Origin: Phycisphaerae bacterium
GTDB lineage: Bacteria > Planctomycetota > Phycisphaerae > JAJVII01
DNA: 64,000 bases
Direction: 5' to 3'
Assembly (NCBI GenBank): GCA_022072085.1
Contig: JAJVII010000015.1
Location: 62,001-126,000 of the forward strand
Part shown: positions 52,236 through 60,720 of the stretch, piece by piece
How the letters are laid out: each line of letters opens with the position of its first letter
Position numbering within the stretch: position 1 is the first letter of the stretch
Translations under genes and position numbers: made by a program
The notes under the pieces: generated by a model
Database searches by the model: none
What the model saw: the letters and a program-made list of their open reading frames with translations, nothing else
Told to the model about the DNA's origin: nothing

Positions 52236-53389
52236 GGTTCGGGCAATTGGCGCTTGGGCAGTCCGCGGATGTCGTGCCCGGCCAGCTTGCGCAGCAGGAA
52301 CCGCAGCACGAACGCCATCGCGAAGGGGATCCACGCCAGTAGCAGCCAGCGCGGCCAGCCGGGAACGGGCTGGCCGTCCAGCCAGCGTTGGGCCGTCGCC
52401 GTGTAGCCGATCCATTCCAGGCCCGAAAGGATGAGGAACTCCTGGAGCGGGCGGCGGATCGGCGTGCGGCCCCTCATCTGCTGCACGTAACGCCAGTAGG
52501 CCAGCGCGTTGAACGCGATTGCCGGCCAGAACGCCGACAGGTAGGCCGCCAGGATCAGCTTCTCGCCTCCGATGGCGTAGCCCAGGGCGATCCAGCCGTA
52601 GCCGCCCAGCAGGCCCAGCGTGACGACGATGAGGAACTTGATGACCGGGACCAGCCGCGGGTACTTGAAGTCGTAAAGGCGGCTGAGGTGTTCGAGGTAG
52701 CGGAACTGCTCGGCCGTTCCGAACTTGCTCTGCCCGCGCTGGCGGTCGGTGAAGTGGATGGGCACCTCGCGAACGCGTCGGCAGCGGCACTTGACCAGCA
52801 GCTCCAGCCCGATCTTATAGCCGATCGGGTTGAGGAACGCCGCCTGGTCCACCGTCGCCCGCTCCAGCGCGAAGAAGCCGCTCATCGGGTCGCTTACCGG
52901 CGCGAACGGCCGGGCCAGGCGCGTGGCCATGCGGCTGTTGGCCCGCCGCCACCACGACCACTGCGAGTCGAGGCTGCCGCCCTCGGCGTAGCGGGAGCCG
53001 ACGACCATGTCGGCCTGTCCGTCACGCAGCGGGCCGACCAGTTCGGGGACCATCTCCGGCGGATGCGAAAGGTCGGCGTCCATGACGACCAGCCAGCGCC
53101 CGCGGGCCTCGGCCAGCCCGCGCAGCACGGCCGACGACAACCCGCGTTCGCCGCGGCGGACGATCAGCCGGATCAGTTCGCTGTGCGGCGACGCCTCGAC
53201 GACCCGCTCGATACCGTCGCCGCTGTCGTCATCGACGAGGATCAACTCCGCCGACAGCCCGGCGCCGGCCAGGGCGGCGAACAGCCGCTCGCTCAGTTCG
53301 GCGACGTTGTCCGCCTCGCGGAAGGTCGGCACGACGACCGAGACCTCAACGCAGCCGGTCCGGGATGCGGGCGTGGCGGTCAGAACCAT
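52232..53389 (-). CDS. GT2-family dolichyl-phosphate-mannose-synthase-like glycosyltransferase with GtrA-like membrane domain
   Basis: A 385 aa protein. The GT2 domain has VSVVVPTFREADNV near 16-29, DDDSGDG near 54-60 and the metal-binding MDADLSHPP near 104-112. The second half holds at least three or four hydrophobic helices (about 255-285, 290-305, 350-370) like a GtrA-type membrane domain. It likely transfers a sugar to polyprenyl phosphate for envelope glycan synthesis. It is the first gene of a two-gene operon with the methyltransferase. Confidence 0.88.
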   Translation of the reverse strand: MVLTATPASRTGCVEVSVVVPTFREADNVAELSERLFAALAGAGLSAELILVDDDSGDGIERVVEASPHSELIRLIVRRGERGLSSAVLRGLAEARGRWLVVMDADLSHPPEMVPELVGPLRDGQADMVVGSRYAEGGSLDSQWSWWRRANSRMATRLARPFAPVSDPMSGFFALERATVDQAAFLNPIGYKIGLELLVKCRCRRVREVPIHFTDRQRGQSKFGTAEQFRYLEHLSRLYDFKYPRLVPVIKFLIVVTLGLLGGYGWIALGYAIGGEKLILAAYLSAFWPAIAFNALAYWRYVQQMRGRTPIRRPLQEFLILSGLEWIGYTATAQRWLDGQPVPGWPRWLLLAWIPFAMAFVLRFLLRKLAGHDIRGLPKRQLPEP

Positions 53390-53424
53390 AGTCCGGCATT
53401 TTACCCAATTGCGGGCCCGCGGGC

Positions 53425-53447
53425 AGCCCGTCGGGGCTCTTTTTTTC
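53425..53447 (+). terminator. Intrinsic-type terminator
   Basis: AGCCC-GTCG-GGGCT (53425-53438) is followed by CTTTTTTTC (53439-53447) on the plus strand. No plus-strand gene lies immediately upstream, so it may block read-through or antisense transcription into the small lipoprotein gene, or mark the end of an unseen transcript. Confidence 0.6.
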
Positions 53448-53450
53448 GCG

Positions 53451-53480
53451 TTGACAATTCCTCGCCGGCGGACTTAAGAT
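53451..53480 (+). promoter_or_regulatory. Promoter of the small lipoprotein gene
   Basis: TTGACA (53451-53456) and TAAGAT (53475-53480) with 18 nt spacing. The leader would be about 80 nt. It directly follows a terminator, as in an insulated transcription unit. Confidence 0.65.
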
Positions 53481-53567
53481 GACCCTGCGTTGTCATACCA
53501 TACGATTTGGCCGGACGGTAAGGCCGGCGCGACCGGCCGGGAACTGCTTATCAGCCGAGGGTTTGCC

Positions 53568-53798
53568 ATGAAGAAACTTCTTGCGACGCTGCTGCTTGCG
53601 GCCTTCCTGTCGCCGGCGGTCATCAGCCTGACCGGGTGCGACGCCCCGACGATGGTGCTCACGCCGCAGGACCGCAATCAGAAAATCAGGCGGAATATCA
53701 ATTTCGAAGCCCGCGAACTGGTGGAGGACTGGGACTCCCTGTGGATGGTCGATAAGCCCAGCCAGCTGACTCGCTGGTATCTGCCGAATCCGGACTAG
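53568..53798 (+). CDS. Small lipoprotein
   Basis: A 76 aa protein. A lipoprotein signal (MKKLLATLLLAAFLSPAVISL then LTGC, Cys24) is followed by a conserved-looking charged segment (DRNQKIRRNINFEARELVEDWD) and an aromatic tail WYLPNPD. GAGGG lies about 7 nt upstream of ATG 53568. It is flanked by its own promoter and terminator, so it is a stand-alone gene. Function unknown; the strict lipobox and length suggest a small envelope protein. Confidence 0.85.
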   Translation: MKKLLATLLLAAFLSPAVISLTGCDAPTMVLTPQDRNQKIRRNINFEARELVEDWDSLWMVDKPSQLTRWYLPNPD

Positions 53799-53853
53799 CC
53801 GCCGGCCGCCATGTGTTGCGGGCAACGGTCGCCTGATTTCGCCGAAACGTCAG

Positions 53854-53886
53854 GTCCTCCGCCCTCCGCGGCGGGAGGACCTTTTT
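53854..53886 (+). terminator. Rho-independent terminator of the lipoprotein gene
   Basis: GTCCTCCGCC and GGCGGGAGGAC arms (53854-53880) around a small loop, followed by CTTTTT (53881-53886). Confidence 0.85.
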
Positions 53887-53918
53887 CATAGCGGTCGTGC
53901 ATTGCCGACAGAGGCGTA

Positions 53919-54073
53919 GTGTCGAATGCCGAATTTCGAATGTCGAATCAATGACGGATGCCCAATGACAGACAGACCGGACACGGGCTTGCCCGAGTCC
54001 CCTGCCCGTTCGGCCCTGGGGCATTCGTGATTCGACACGCTTTCGTCATTGGCCATTCGACACTCGTCATTGG
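53919..54073. repeat. Long imperfect palindrome, word family A, copy 2
   Basis: The left arm (GTGTCGAATGCCGAATTTCGAATGTCGAAT in pieces, from 53919) and the right arm (ATTCGTGATTCGACACG, CATTGGCCATTCGACACTCGTCATT, to 54073) are complementary. The loop (about 53955-54020) carries a GGACACGGGCTTGCCCGAGTCCC-like small hairpin. It follows the terminator and precedes the MFS gene; the 356 nt gap holds no gene. Confidence 0.9.
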
Positions 54074-54154
54074 GGCCTGCCCCGATTGCCACTGCACGAC
54101 GCGTTAGTCCGGTTGTGGCGCCTGTGACGGCGTCCGACTCAAACCATTTGCGCC

Positions 54155-55552
54155 GTGACACGCCCCTCGCCCGCCGACAGTCCGGTCCTTCGCAACCTGC
54201 TCCATCCCTGGCGGATGATCTCCTGGCTGTTGGGCTACCGCGACGTGCCGATGGGCCGACGCCACCTGTTCCGCATCGACTTCCAGAGCTTCCTGATGTG
54301 GAACGCCATGATGGCCCTGGCGGGCAAGAACATCACCCAGGCCATCGTGACCAAGGGACCGGCCGCCCACCAGTTGACCGACGGCCAGTTGACGCTGATC
54401 CTCGGACTGCTGGGCGCCGCCGGCGCCGCCGGCAACATCGTCTCCAGCTTCTGGACCTGGCTGGGCAGCGGACGCGACTCGGTGAAGTTCATCCTCATCC
54501 CCTCCACACTGGCCGGCGCCTGCGGCATCGCCGTCGGGCTGGTCCCGCCGACCCACCCCTTCGTGTTCACCGCTCTGGTCTTCGGCATGTTCGTCTCGAT
54601 GAGCGGCGTGGTAACCATGCGGTCGGCCGTCTGGCATCTGAACTACTTCCGCGCCGGCGTGGGCAACATCGTCTCGCGGTTCCAGGCATCGGCGATGGTC
54701 GTCAGCGGCCTGATCGGCTGGGCCGCCAGCTACCTCATGGACGTTCACCTGGGCGTCTACCGGATCATCTTCCCGGTGACCGGGGCCCTGGGCGTCTGGG
54801 GCGGGCTGCTCTGCCAGCGTCACCAGAAGCGCCGCCAGGATTTCGGCCTCACCCTCGAAAGCACGGGACCGGCGCGGCAGCGGCCGTCGCTGCTGATCGG
54901 CCTGCGGATCCTCCGCCTCGACCGGCCCTACCGCCAGTTCCTCGGGCTGATGATGATCTTCGGCGCGGGCAACATGATGGCCGACGTCGTGATGGTGCTG
55001 TTCCTCAACGACGCCTTCCACGCCAGCTTCAACGAGAACGCCCTGATGCTGATCGTGCTGCCGCAACTGGTGACGCTGGTCGCCACGCCGTTCGCCGGGA
55101 GGCTGCTGGACCGGACCAACCCCATGCGGCTGCGCGTCTGGGGGGCGTCGTTCTGGGGCGTCAGCCGACTGGTCGTGATGTTCGCCGCGTTCGCCGGGTC
55201 GCTGCCGCTGGTGATCCTGGCCCAGATGCTCAGCGGCATCGGCGGGGCCCTGGGGACGATGGCCTGGCAGCTCGGGCACATGCACTTCGCCCGCAAGGAT
55301 CTCGTGCACCACTACATGGGCCTGCACGTGACGGCCACGGGCATCCGCGGCATCATCGCCCCGTTCCTGGGCATGGCGCTGTGGACCGGGGCCCAGGCGC
55401 CCGGCTGGCTGGGCGGGTGGCGCATCCCGCAGATCGGCCCGTGGCTGTTCGCGATCACCTTCGGCATGGCCCTGGTCGGTGTGATCGGATTCGCCTGGAT
55501 GGACCGCCACTACCGCAACCTTACCCCCCTGGGCCCGGAAGTCACGCTGTGA
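54155..55552 (+). CDS. MFS transporter
   Basis: A 465 aa protein with about twelve TM helices in two halves joined near residue 230 by a basic loop (CQRHQKRRQDFG). The first 45 residues are cytosolic. The motif-A-type loop between TM2 and TM3 is weak. It is the first gene of a sugar-type operon with a Gfo/Idh/MocA dehydrogenase, a Rieske protein and a TIM-barrel isomerase, so a sugar or sugar acid is the likely cargo. Confidence 0.82.
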   Translation: MTRPSPADSPVLRNLLHPWRMISWLLGYRDVPMGRRHLFRIDFQSFLMWNAMMALAGKNITQAIVTKGPAAHQLTDGQLTLILGLLGAAGAAGNIVSSFWTWLGSGRDSVKFILIPSTLAGACGIAVGLVPPTHPFVFTALVFGMFVSMSGVVTMRSAVWHLNYFRAGVGNIVSRFQASAMVVSGLIGWAASYLMDVHLGVYRIIFPVTGALGVWGGLLCQRHQKRRQDFGLTLESTGPARQRPSLLIGLRILRLDRPYRQFLGLMMIFGAGNMMADVVMVLFLNDAFHASFNENALMLIVLPQLVTLVATPFAGRLLDRTNPMRLRVWGASFWGVSRLVVMFAAFAGSLPLVILAQMLSGIGGALGTMAWQLGHMHFARKDLVHHYMGLHVTATGIRGIIAPFLGMALWTGAQAPGWLGGWRIPQIGPWLFAITFGMALVGVIGFAWMDRHYRNLTPLGPEVTL

Positions 55553-55656
55553 ACAACCGGCCCATGGCCCGTCCGCACTATTGAACCCCCGCCCGCGTGG
55601 GGTGTAAGATCGGAACCCATCGTCACCTCAACGCCGAATCGAGGAGGAGCACAGCG

Positions 55657-56838
55657 ATGGCCAAGCGCAAGCAACTGAACGTGGCGCTGATCGGCGCCGG
55701 CTTCATGGGCCGGGCCCACTCCAACGCCCACCTGAAGGTCAACCGGTTCTTCAATCTGCCGGCCGATGTCGTCATGCACACGATCGTCGACGTGGCCGAG
55801 CCGGCCGCCCGCGCCGCCGCCGACACCTGGGGCTGGCGCCGCGTCGTCACCGACATCCGCGAGGCGCTGGCCGACCCCGCGATCGACCTGGTCGACATCT
55901 GCCTGCCCAACTACCTGCACGCCCAGGCCGCCGTCGCCGCCGCCAAGGCCGGCAAGGCCGTCCTGTGCGAGAAGCCCCTGGCCCACACGCTCGCCGACGC
56001 CCGGCGGATGCTGGCGGCCGTGAAGCAGGCAGCCGTCCCCAACTTCGTCAGCTTCAACTACCGCCGCGTGCCCGCGCTGGCGCTGGCCCGGCAGTTCATC
56101 GCCGAAGGCCGCCTGGGCACGATCTACCACATCCGGGCCAGCTACCTCCAGGACTGGATCATCGACCCGGACTTCCCGCTGGTCTGGCGGCTGAAGAAGG
56201 AGCTGACCGGCAGCGGCGCCCACGGCGACCTGAACGCCCACATCATCGACCTGGCCCGCTTCCTCGTCGGCGACTTCGACTCGGTCAGCGGGTTGATGGA
56301 GACGTTCATCAAGGAACGCCCCCTGGAGGTCGGCCGACAGGTCCGAGGCCTCGAGGGCAAGGGTGGCCGCAAGAAAGGCAAAGTCACCGTCGACGACGCG
56401 ACGCTGTTCCTGGCCCGGTTCAAGAACGGCGCAGTCGGCTCGTTCGAGGCGACGCGCTTCGCCCAGGGCCGCAAGAACCGCAACCAGCTCGAAATCAACG
56501 GCAGCAAGGGCTCGCTGGCGTTCTGCTTCGAGCGGATGAACGAACTGGAGTTCATGGACGCGACCCAGCCGCTGGCCGAGCAGGGCTTCCGCACGATCCT
56601 GGCGACCGAGGGCGTGCACCCCTACATGCAGGCGTGGTGGCCCCCGGGGCACATCGTCGGCTACGAGCACACGTTCGTGAATCAGTTGGCCGACGTGGTG
56701 CGGGCGCTGTGCAGCCGGTCGAAGAAGGATCGCTTCCGCCCGGACTTCGCCGACGCGTTCGAGGTGCAGAAGGTGCTCGAAGCGGTCGGCCGATCGGCCC
56801 GCAGCGGGCGCTGGGTGAAGGTGGACAGCGTGAAGTGA
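55657..56838 (+). CDS. Gfo/Idh/MocA-family oxidoreductase
   Basis: A 393 aa NAD(P)-dependent dehydrogenase of sugars or cyclitols. The dinucleotide loop is IGAGFMGRAHSNAH near residues 12-25, and the family Lys-Pro signature CEKPLAHT is near 100-107 (Lys near the nicotinamide). The C-terminal alpha/beta domain begins near 130 with LARQFIAEGRLG. GAGGAGG stands 10 nt before ATG 55657. It is followed 45 nt later by a Rieske protein, so the electron acceptor may be unusual. Confidence 0.9.
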   Translation: MAKRKQLNVALIGAGFMGRAHSNAHLKVNRFFNLPADVVMHTIVDVAEPAARAAADTWGWRRVVTDIREALADPAIDLVDICLPNYLHAQAAVAAAKAGKAVLCEKPLAHTLADARRMLAAVKQAAVPNFVSFNYRRVPALALARQFIAEGRLGTIYHIRASYLQDWIIDPDFPLVWRLKKELTGSGAHGDLNAHIIDLARFLVGDFDSVSGLMETFIKERPLEVGRQVRGLEGKGGRKKGKVTVDDATLFLARFKNGAVGSFEATRFAQGRKNRNQLEINGSKGSLAFCFERMNELEFMDATQPLAEQGFRTILATEGVHPYMQAWWPPGHIVGYEHTFVNQLADVVRALCSRSKKDRFRPDFADAFEVQKVLEAVGRSARSGRWVKVDSVK

Positions 56839-56883
56839 CCCCGGCCCCCGGGCGTCCGCCCGGCGACGGAGCGAGGACGGACA

Positions 56884-57207
56884 GTGGAGCGAATCTGTCA
56901 GGTGGCCGACCTGTTTCCCGGGCGCGGGCGGTTCGTCGTCGTCGGCGACCATGAGCTGGCCGTCTTCCTGATCGACGGCGAGGTCCACGTGATCGAGAAC
57001 GCCTGCCCGCACATGGGCGGCAACCTGTCGGCCGGCCAGGTGCACCGCGGCGCGGTCACCTGCCCGCAGCACAACTGGCCTTTCGACCTGGCGACGGGGC
57101 GCTGCCCGGACTCGCCGGACGTGACCGTGCGGCGGTTCGACGCGGAAATCCGCAGCGGGGTCGTCTTTGCATGCCTCGATGAACAACCACAAGGAGAAAC
57201 CCAATGA
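56884..57207 (+). CDS. Rieske [2Fe-2S] ferredoxin-like protein
   Basis: A 107 aa single-domain Rieske protein. The cluster ligands are CPHMGG near residues 41-46 (C-x-H) and CPQHNWPFD near 60-68 (C-x2-H), in a fold like NirD or the BphF-type ferredoxins. There is no signal peptide, so it is cytosolic. GTG 56884 starts the frame. Its stop overlaps the next gene's start (ATGA), so it is made together with the isomerase and follows the oxidoreductase. Confidence 0.9.
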   Translation: MERICQVADLFPGRGRFVVVGDHELAVFLIDGEVHVIENACPHMGGNLSAGQVHRGAVTCPQHNWPFDLATGRCPDSPDVTVRRFDAEIRSGVVFACLDEQPQGETQ

Positions 57208-58166
57208 AACTCGGCGTATTCACCGTGCTGTTTTCCGACAAGCCGCTGGCCCAGGCGCTGGACTACATCGCCGGGCTGGGGCTGGACTCGGTCGAGATCG
57301 GCGCCGGCAACTACCCCGGCAACGCCCACTGCCCGCTGGACGAACTGATCGCCAGCCAGAAGAAGGCCGACACCTGGAAGAAGCAGATCACCGACCGCGG
57401 GCTCGTGCTCGAGGCCCTGAGCTGCCACGGCAACGCCCTGCACCCGGACAAGACGTTCGCCCGGACCAGCCACGACGTTCACCGCAAGACGATCAAGCTG
57501 GCCCGTATGCTGAAGGTCCCGACGGTCGTCGAGTTCAGCGGCTGCCCCGGCGGGTCGGCTGCCGACAAGACGCCCAACTGGGCCACCTGCGCCTGGCCGC
57601 CGGACTACCAGGCGGTGCTGAACTACCAGTGGAACGACGTGGCCATCCCCTACTGGAAGCGTGAAGCCAAATTCGCCGCGGACAACGGCGTGCGGATCGC
57701 CTTCGAGGCCCACCCCGGGTTCATCGTCTACAACCCCGAGACGCTGCTGCGGCTGCGCGAGGCCTGCGGGCCGGCGCTGGGCTGCAACTTCGACCCGTCA
57801 CACTTCTTCTGGCAGGGCATCGACCCGATCGCGGCGGTCAAGGCGTTGCAGGGCTGCATCTATCACGTCCACGCCAAGGACACGCTGGTCGACCGGCAGA
57901 ACGCCGCGGTCAACGGCGTGCTGGACACCAAGGGCTACGACGACCTGCCCAAGCGGAGTTGGACGTTCCGGGCGGTCGGCTTCGGCCACGACGCCGACTT
58001 CTGGACCGACTTCGTCAGCACGCTGCGGATCGGCGGATACGACGGCGTCCTGAGCATCGAGCACGAGGACCCGCTGATGACCAGCAAGGAAGGCTTCGAG
58101 AAGGCGGTCGCCTTCCTCAAGCCGCTGATCATGCGCGAGGGGCTGGCCAAGATGTTCTGGGCGTGA
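57204..58166 (+). CDS. Xylose-isomerase-like TIM-barrel sugar isomerase/epimerase
   Basis: A 320 aa protein of the AP-endonuclease 2/xylose-isomerase-like family. Metal-type residues are seen in VEIGAGN near 32, VEFSGCPGG near 112, IAFEAHPG near 168, YHVHAKDT near 224 and LSIEHEDP near 287. It overlaps the Rieske gene by 4 nt. In such operons the partner dehydrogenase oxidises a sugar that the isomerase has formed (inference). Confidence 0.9.
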   Translation: MKLGVFTVLFSDKPLAQALDYIAGLGLDSVEIGAGNYPGNAHCPLDELIASQKKADTWKKQITDRGLVLEALSCHGNALHPDKTFARTSHDVHRKTIKLARMLKVPTVVEFSGCPGGSAADKTPNWATCAWPPDYQAVLNYQWNDVAIPYWKREAKFAADNGVRIAFEAHPGFIVYNPETLLRLREACGPALGCNFDPSHFFWQGIDPIAAVKALQGCIYHVHAKDTLVDRQNAAVNGVLDTKGYDDLPKRSWTFRAVGFGHDADFWTDFVSTLRIGGYDGVLSIEHEDPLMTSKEGFEKAVAFLKPLIMREGLAKMFWA

Positions 58167-58178
58167 GGCCGACCGGCC

Positions 58179-58313
58179 AACCGCCAAGGCGCCAAGAGCG
58201 CCAAGAAGAAGATTGTGTTGGAAAAGAGAAGACCGCGGGCAGCAACCCGCGGTCTCATTTCATTCTTGTTCAGCTTGACGCTCTTGGCGTCGTCGCTTGG
58301 CGTCCGGGCGGTT
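58179..58313. repeat. Palindrome, word family H (CGCCAAGG words), overlapping a stop codon
   Basis: The outer left arm AACCGCCAAGGCGCCAAGAG-type words (58179-58206) pairs with CTCTTGGCGTCGTCGCTTGGCGT-type words and GGCGGTT (58280-58313). The last bases of the right arm form part of the stop codon (58312-58314) of the convergent transglutaminase-like gene. Confidence 0.88.
58230..58262. terminator. Bidirectional terminator inside the family H palindrome
   Basis: AGACCGCGGG and CCCGCGGTCT (58230-58255) form ten perfect pairs around CAGCAA, with an A-rich stretch before (GAAAAGAGAA) and T-rich after (CATTTCATTCTT). It lies between convergent genes and would act in both directions. Confidence 0.75.
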
Positions 58314-60009
58314 ACTCTTTTCTCCCGACCGGTTCAAGCGACACGACCAGCTTGACCATCTTCGGCAGCTTGCCGGTGGAGTCGTCCACCTTCACGGCGT
58401 AGTCCGCGGGCAGCCTGGCCAGCCGCTGCGTGTCGCTCTTGCTGGTCTTCCAGTCCTTGCCCTCAGCCCAGTCGTAGGTGACCGCGAGAACCCAGCCGGC
58501 CGCCAGCGTGTCGGCGGCGGCGGCTGAGACGTGTACCTTGTTCGCCCCCGGCAGCAGGCCCGGCAGGGCCATCGGGTTGCACTGGAACAGCGTGTGCACC
58601 CGCTTGACCCGCAGCGTCGCCGACGCGTCGCCGGTCGTCCGGATTTCCCAGGCGAACTCGTAGACCGAGGGGTTGGCCAACGCGAAGGACTTGACGGCCG
58701 TTTCGACGCGTTCGGCCTGCCCGGTCACCTCGGCCACCTTCTCGGCGGCCCGGTAGCGCAGCTTGCCGTCGGAGCCGCGGACGCCGGCCATGACCATCAC
58801 GGTCGTCGTCGCTCCCTCGCCCTGCCTGATCGCCAGTTCCAGCGTGGCCTCGACGACGCCGTAGGGGCTCTTGACGGGCAGGAGCAGGGCGCCGTTCTTC
58901 GAGCCCTCAGCCAACTTCACGCCGCCGTCGTCGGCGATATCCAGCCCGCGGGTCATGCCCGCGTCAACGCCCTGCCGCAACTGGGCGCCGTCGGCCGGCT
59001 GCCACTGGAGCCAGCCGTTGCCGTAGGCCCGGTAGATCGCGTCGTTGAATGGGTTGGGCTTCTCGCGGCGGTAGGGCTCGAAGTATTTGAAGTTGACCAC
59101 GTCGAAGTGTTCGTTGCCGCCGGCGCTCATGTTGGCGGGCGGATACTTGTCGAAGCTGGGCGCGATCAGCCACTTGCCCGTGCCCTCCCACAGCCGTACG
59201 TAGGTCTCGTTGGCCTTGAGGGGGATGTCCAGCACGCCGGCCTCGTCGTGCCCACCGTTAAGGTTGTTTTCCGCACCGACGCTGATCTTCTTGCGCGTGG
59301 CGATGGCCGTCCAGAAATCCAGCAGCGAGCCGGGCTTTGTCACCAGCAGGCTCCAGGGGACGTCCTGGCCCTTGGTCTCGGATTGGAACTGCTCGCGCTC
59401 CTCCAGGGTGATCTCGTGGTTGCGCATCGAGTAGAGGAACTCCGGCCCGCAGCGGCCCTCCTCCTGGGCCTTGGTGACCAGCGTCGGGTCGGCCTCGATC
59501 TCCTCGGCGCTGGCGATGTGGCCAGGCTTGCCGTCGGCGGTGCGGACGCGGACGTAGAAGGCGGTCATCGCGTCGAACAGGTGCCAGCCGCCGTCGTACT
59601 TCACTTCCCAGAAGGTGTGGCCCCACTCCTTGCCGCCGTTGCCGTTGGCGACGCGGACCTCGTAGCCCCCCTCGTGCAGGATCGCCAGCACCAGCCCTGC
59701 CTGGCTGCCACACAGGCTGCAACCGGCGGTGTTGATGGCCTTGGTCACGCAGCGCCGGTCGCCGCCCATGTTGCGGAAGGGGTAAACCACGCGGCGGAAC
59801 CAGTGGTAGAACTCCAGCACCTTCTGTTCGTCGCTGACGCCGGGCCGGTCCTTGAAGAAGTGATCGGCGATCGCCTTGGCGCTGCTGGTGTCGACGGTGC
59901 CGTCGGTCAGCACCTTGGGCGATTGCACCAGCGGCGGCGGGTCGGCTGCCCGCAGCAGCGTCGAGACGGACAGCACACAGACGACGGCAACCGCCATAAC
60001 AAGTCGCAT
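58312..60009 (-). CDS. Exported transglutaminase-like protein
   Basis: A 565 aa protein. It has a signal peptide (about 3-20, LLRAADP). The transglutaminase-like core has Cys in LCGSQAGLV near residue 97, His in EWGHTFWEV near 128 and Asp in HLFDAMTAF near 143, the Cys-His-Asp triad of the papain-like fold. The remaining 400 residues are beta-rich with no named domain. GGGAGG is 6 nt before ATG 60009. It follows hslV by 31 nt on the same strand. Isopeptidase, cross-linking or cysteine-protease activity are all possible. Confidence 0.8.
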   Translation of the reverse strand: MRLVMAVAVVCVLSVSTLLRAADPPPLVQSPKVLTDGTVDTSSAKAIADHFFKDRPGVSDEQKVLEFYHWFRRVVYPFRNMGGDRRCVTKAINTAGCSLCGSQAGLVLAILHEGGYEVRVANGNGGKEWGHTFWEVKYDGGWHLFDAMTAFYVRVRTADGKPGHIASAEEIEADPTLVTKAQEEGRCGPEFLYSMRNHEITLEEREQFQSETKGQDVPWSLLVTKPGSLLDFWTAIATRKKISVGAENNLNGGHDEAGVLDIPLKANETYVRLWEGTGKWLIAPSFDKYPPANMSAGGNEHFDVVNFKYFEPYRREKPNPFNDAIYRAYGNGWLQWQPADGAQLRQGVDAGMTRGLDIADDGGVKLAEGSKNGALLLPVKSPYGVVEATLELAIRQGEGATTTVMVMAGVRGSDGKLRYRAAEKVAEVTGQAERVETAVKSFALANPSVYEFAWEIRTTGDASATLRVKRVHTLFQCNPMALPGLLPGANKVHVSAAAADTLAAGWVLAVTYDWAEGKDWKTSKSDTQRLARLPADYAVKVDDSTGKLPKMVKLVVSLEPVGRKE

Positions 60010-60040
60010 CACGTGCCTCCCGAAAGAATGTCGCGTCAAC

Positions 60041-60586
60041 CTACGCTTCCAACACTTCAACGGTGATGTGGGTGTTGGTGTAGATGCACAATTCGCCGGC
60101 AATGGCCAGCGCCTCGCGGACGATCTGCTCAGCGCCCAGTTGCGTGTGGTTCAGCAGCGCCCGGGCCGCCGCGGTCGCGTAGGCCCCGCCCGACCCGATG
60201 GCGACGATGCCGTCGGTCGGCTCGATCACGTCGCCGCTGCCGCTGATGATCAGGCTGGTGTCGCGGTCGGCGACGGCCAGCAGGCTCTCCAGCCGCCGCA
60301 GCGCCCGGTCGGTCCGCCACTCCTTGGCCAACTCGATGGCCGCCCGCTTGATCGACCCGCTCGAGTTCTTCAGCCTGGCCTCGAAGCGTTCCATCAGGGC
60401 AAACGCGTCCCCCGCGGAGCCCGCGAAACCGAGCAGCACCCTGCCCTCAGCCAGTCGGCGGATTTTCACCGCATCGTGCTTGAGCGAGGTGTCGCCGAGG
60501 GTCACCTGCCCGTCGCCGCCCAGGGCGACGGACCGGCCGCGGCGGACCGAAAGGATGGTCGTCGAACGGATGCGGGGCTGGGGCAT
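60041..60586 (-). CDS. hslV: ATP-dependent protease subunit HslV
   Basis: A 181 aa threonine peptidase of the proteasome-like HslUV complex. The mature N-terminal Thr is likely the first or second Thr of STTILSVRR near residues 8-10, after a seven- or eight-residue propeptide. Further family signs are [11 protein letters not shown] near 24-34, [22 protein letters not shown] near 45-65, and [10 protein letters not shown]-like [11 protein letters not shown] near 135. GGAG precedes ATG 60586. The unfoldase HslU is normally the next gene; here the next gene is a transglutaminase-like protein instead. Confidence 0.95.
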   Translation of the reverse strand: MPQPRIRSTTILSVRRGRSVALGGDGQVTLGDTSLKHDAVKIRRLAEGRVLLGFAGSAGDAFALMERFEARLKNSSGSIKRAAIELAKEWRTDRALRRLESLLAVADRDTSLIISGSGDVIEPTDGIVAIGSGGAYATAAARALLNHTQLGAEQIVREALAIAGELCIYTNTHITVEVLEA

Positions 60587-60649
60587 GGCATACTCCGGCA
60601 AACGGGTCTGTCAGAAGGATGATGATACCGCGCCGCGTGCGCGCAAGAA

Positions 60650-60689
60650 AGCCTCCGTCATTCCCGTGACCGGGACAACGGAGGCTGGT
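60650..60689 (-). terminator. Terminator of the short HU gene
   Basis: AGCCTCCGT (60650-60658) and ACGGAGGCT (60678-60686) with an inner TCCCG/CGGGA pairing. On the minus strand the stem is followed by TTTCTTGCG, a short T run. Confidence 0.65.
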
Positions 60690-60720
60690 TTGCGAACGGA
60701 ATCAAGGTTCGCGGGGTCGC

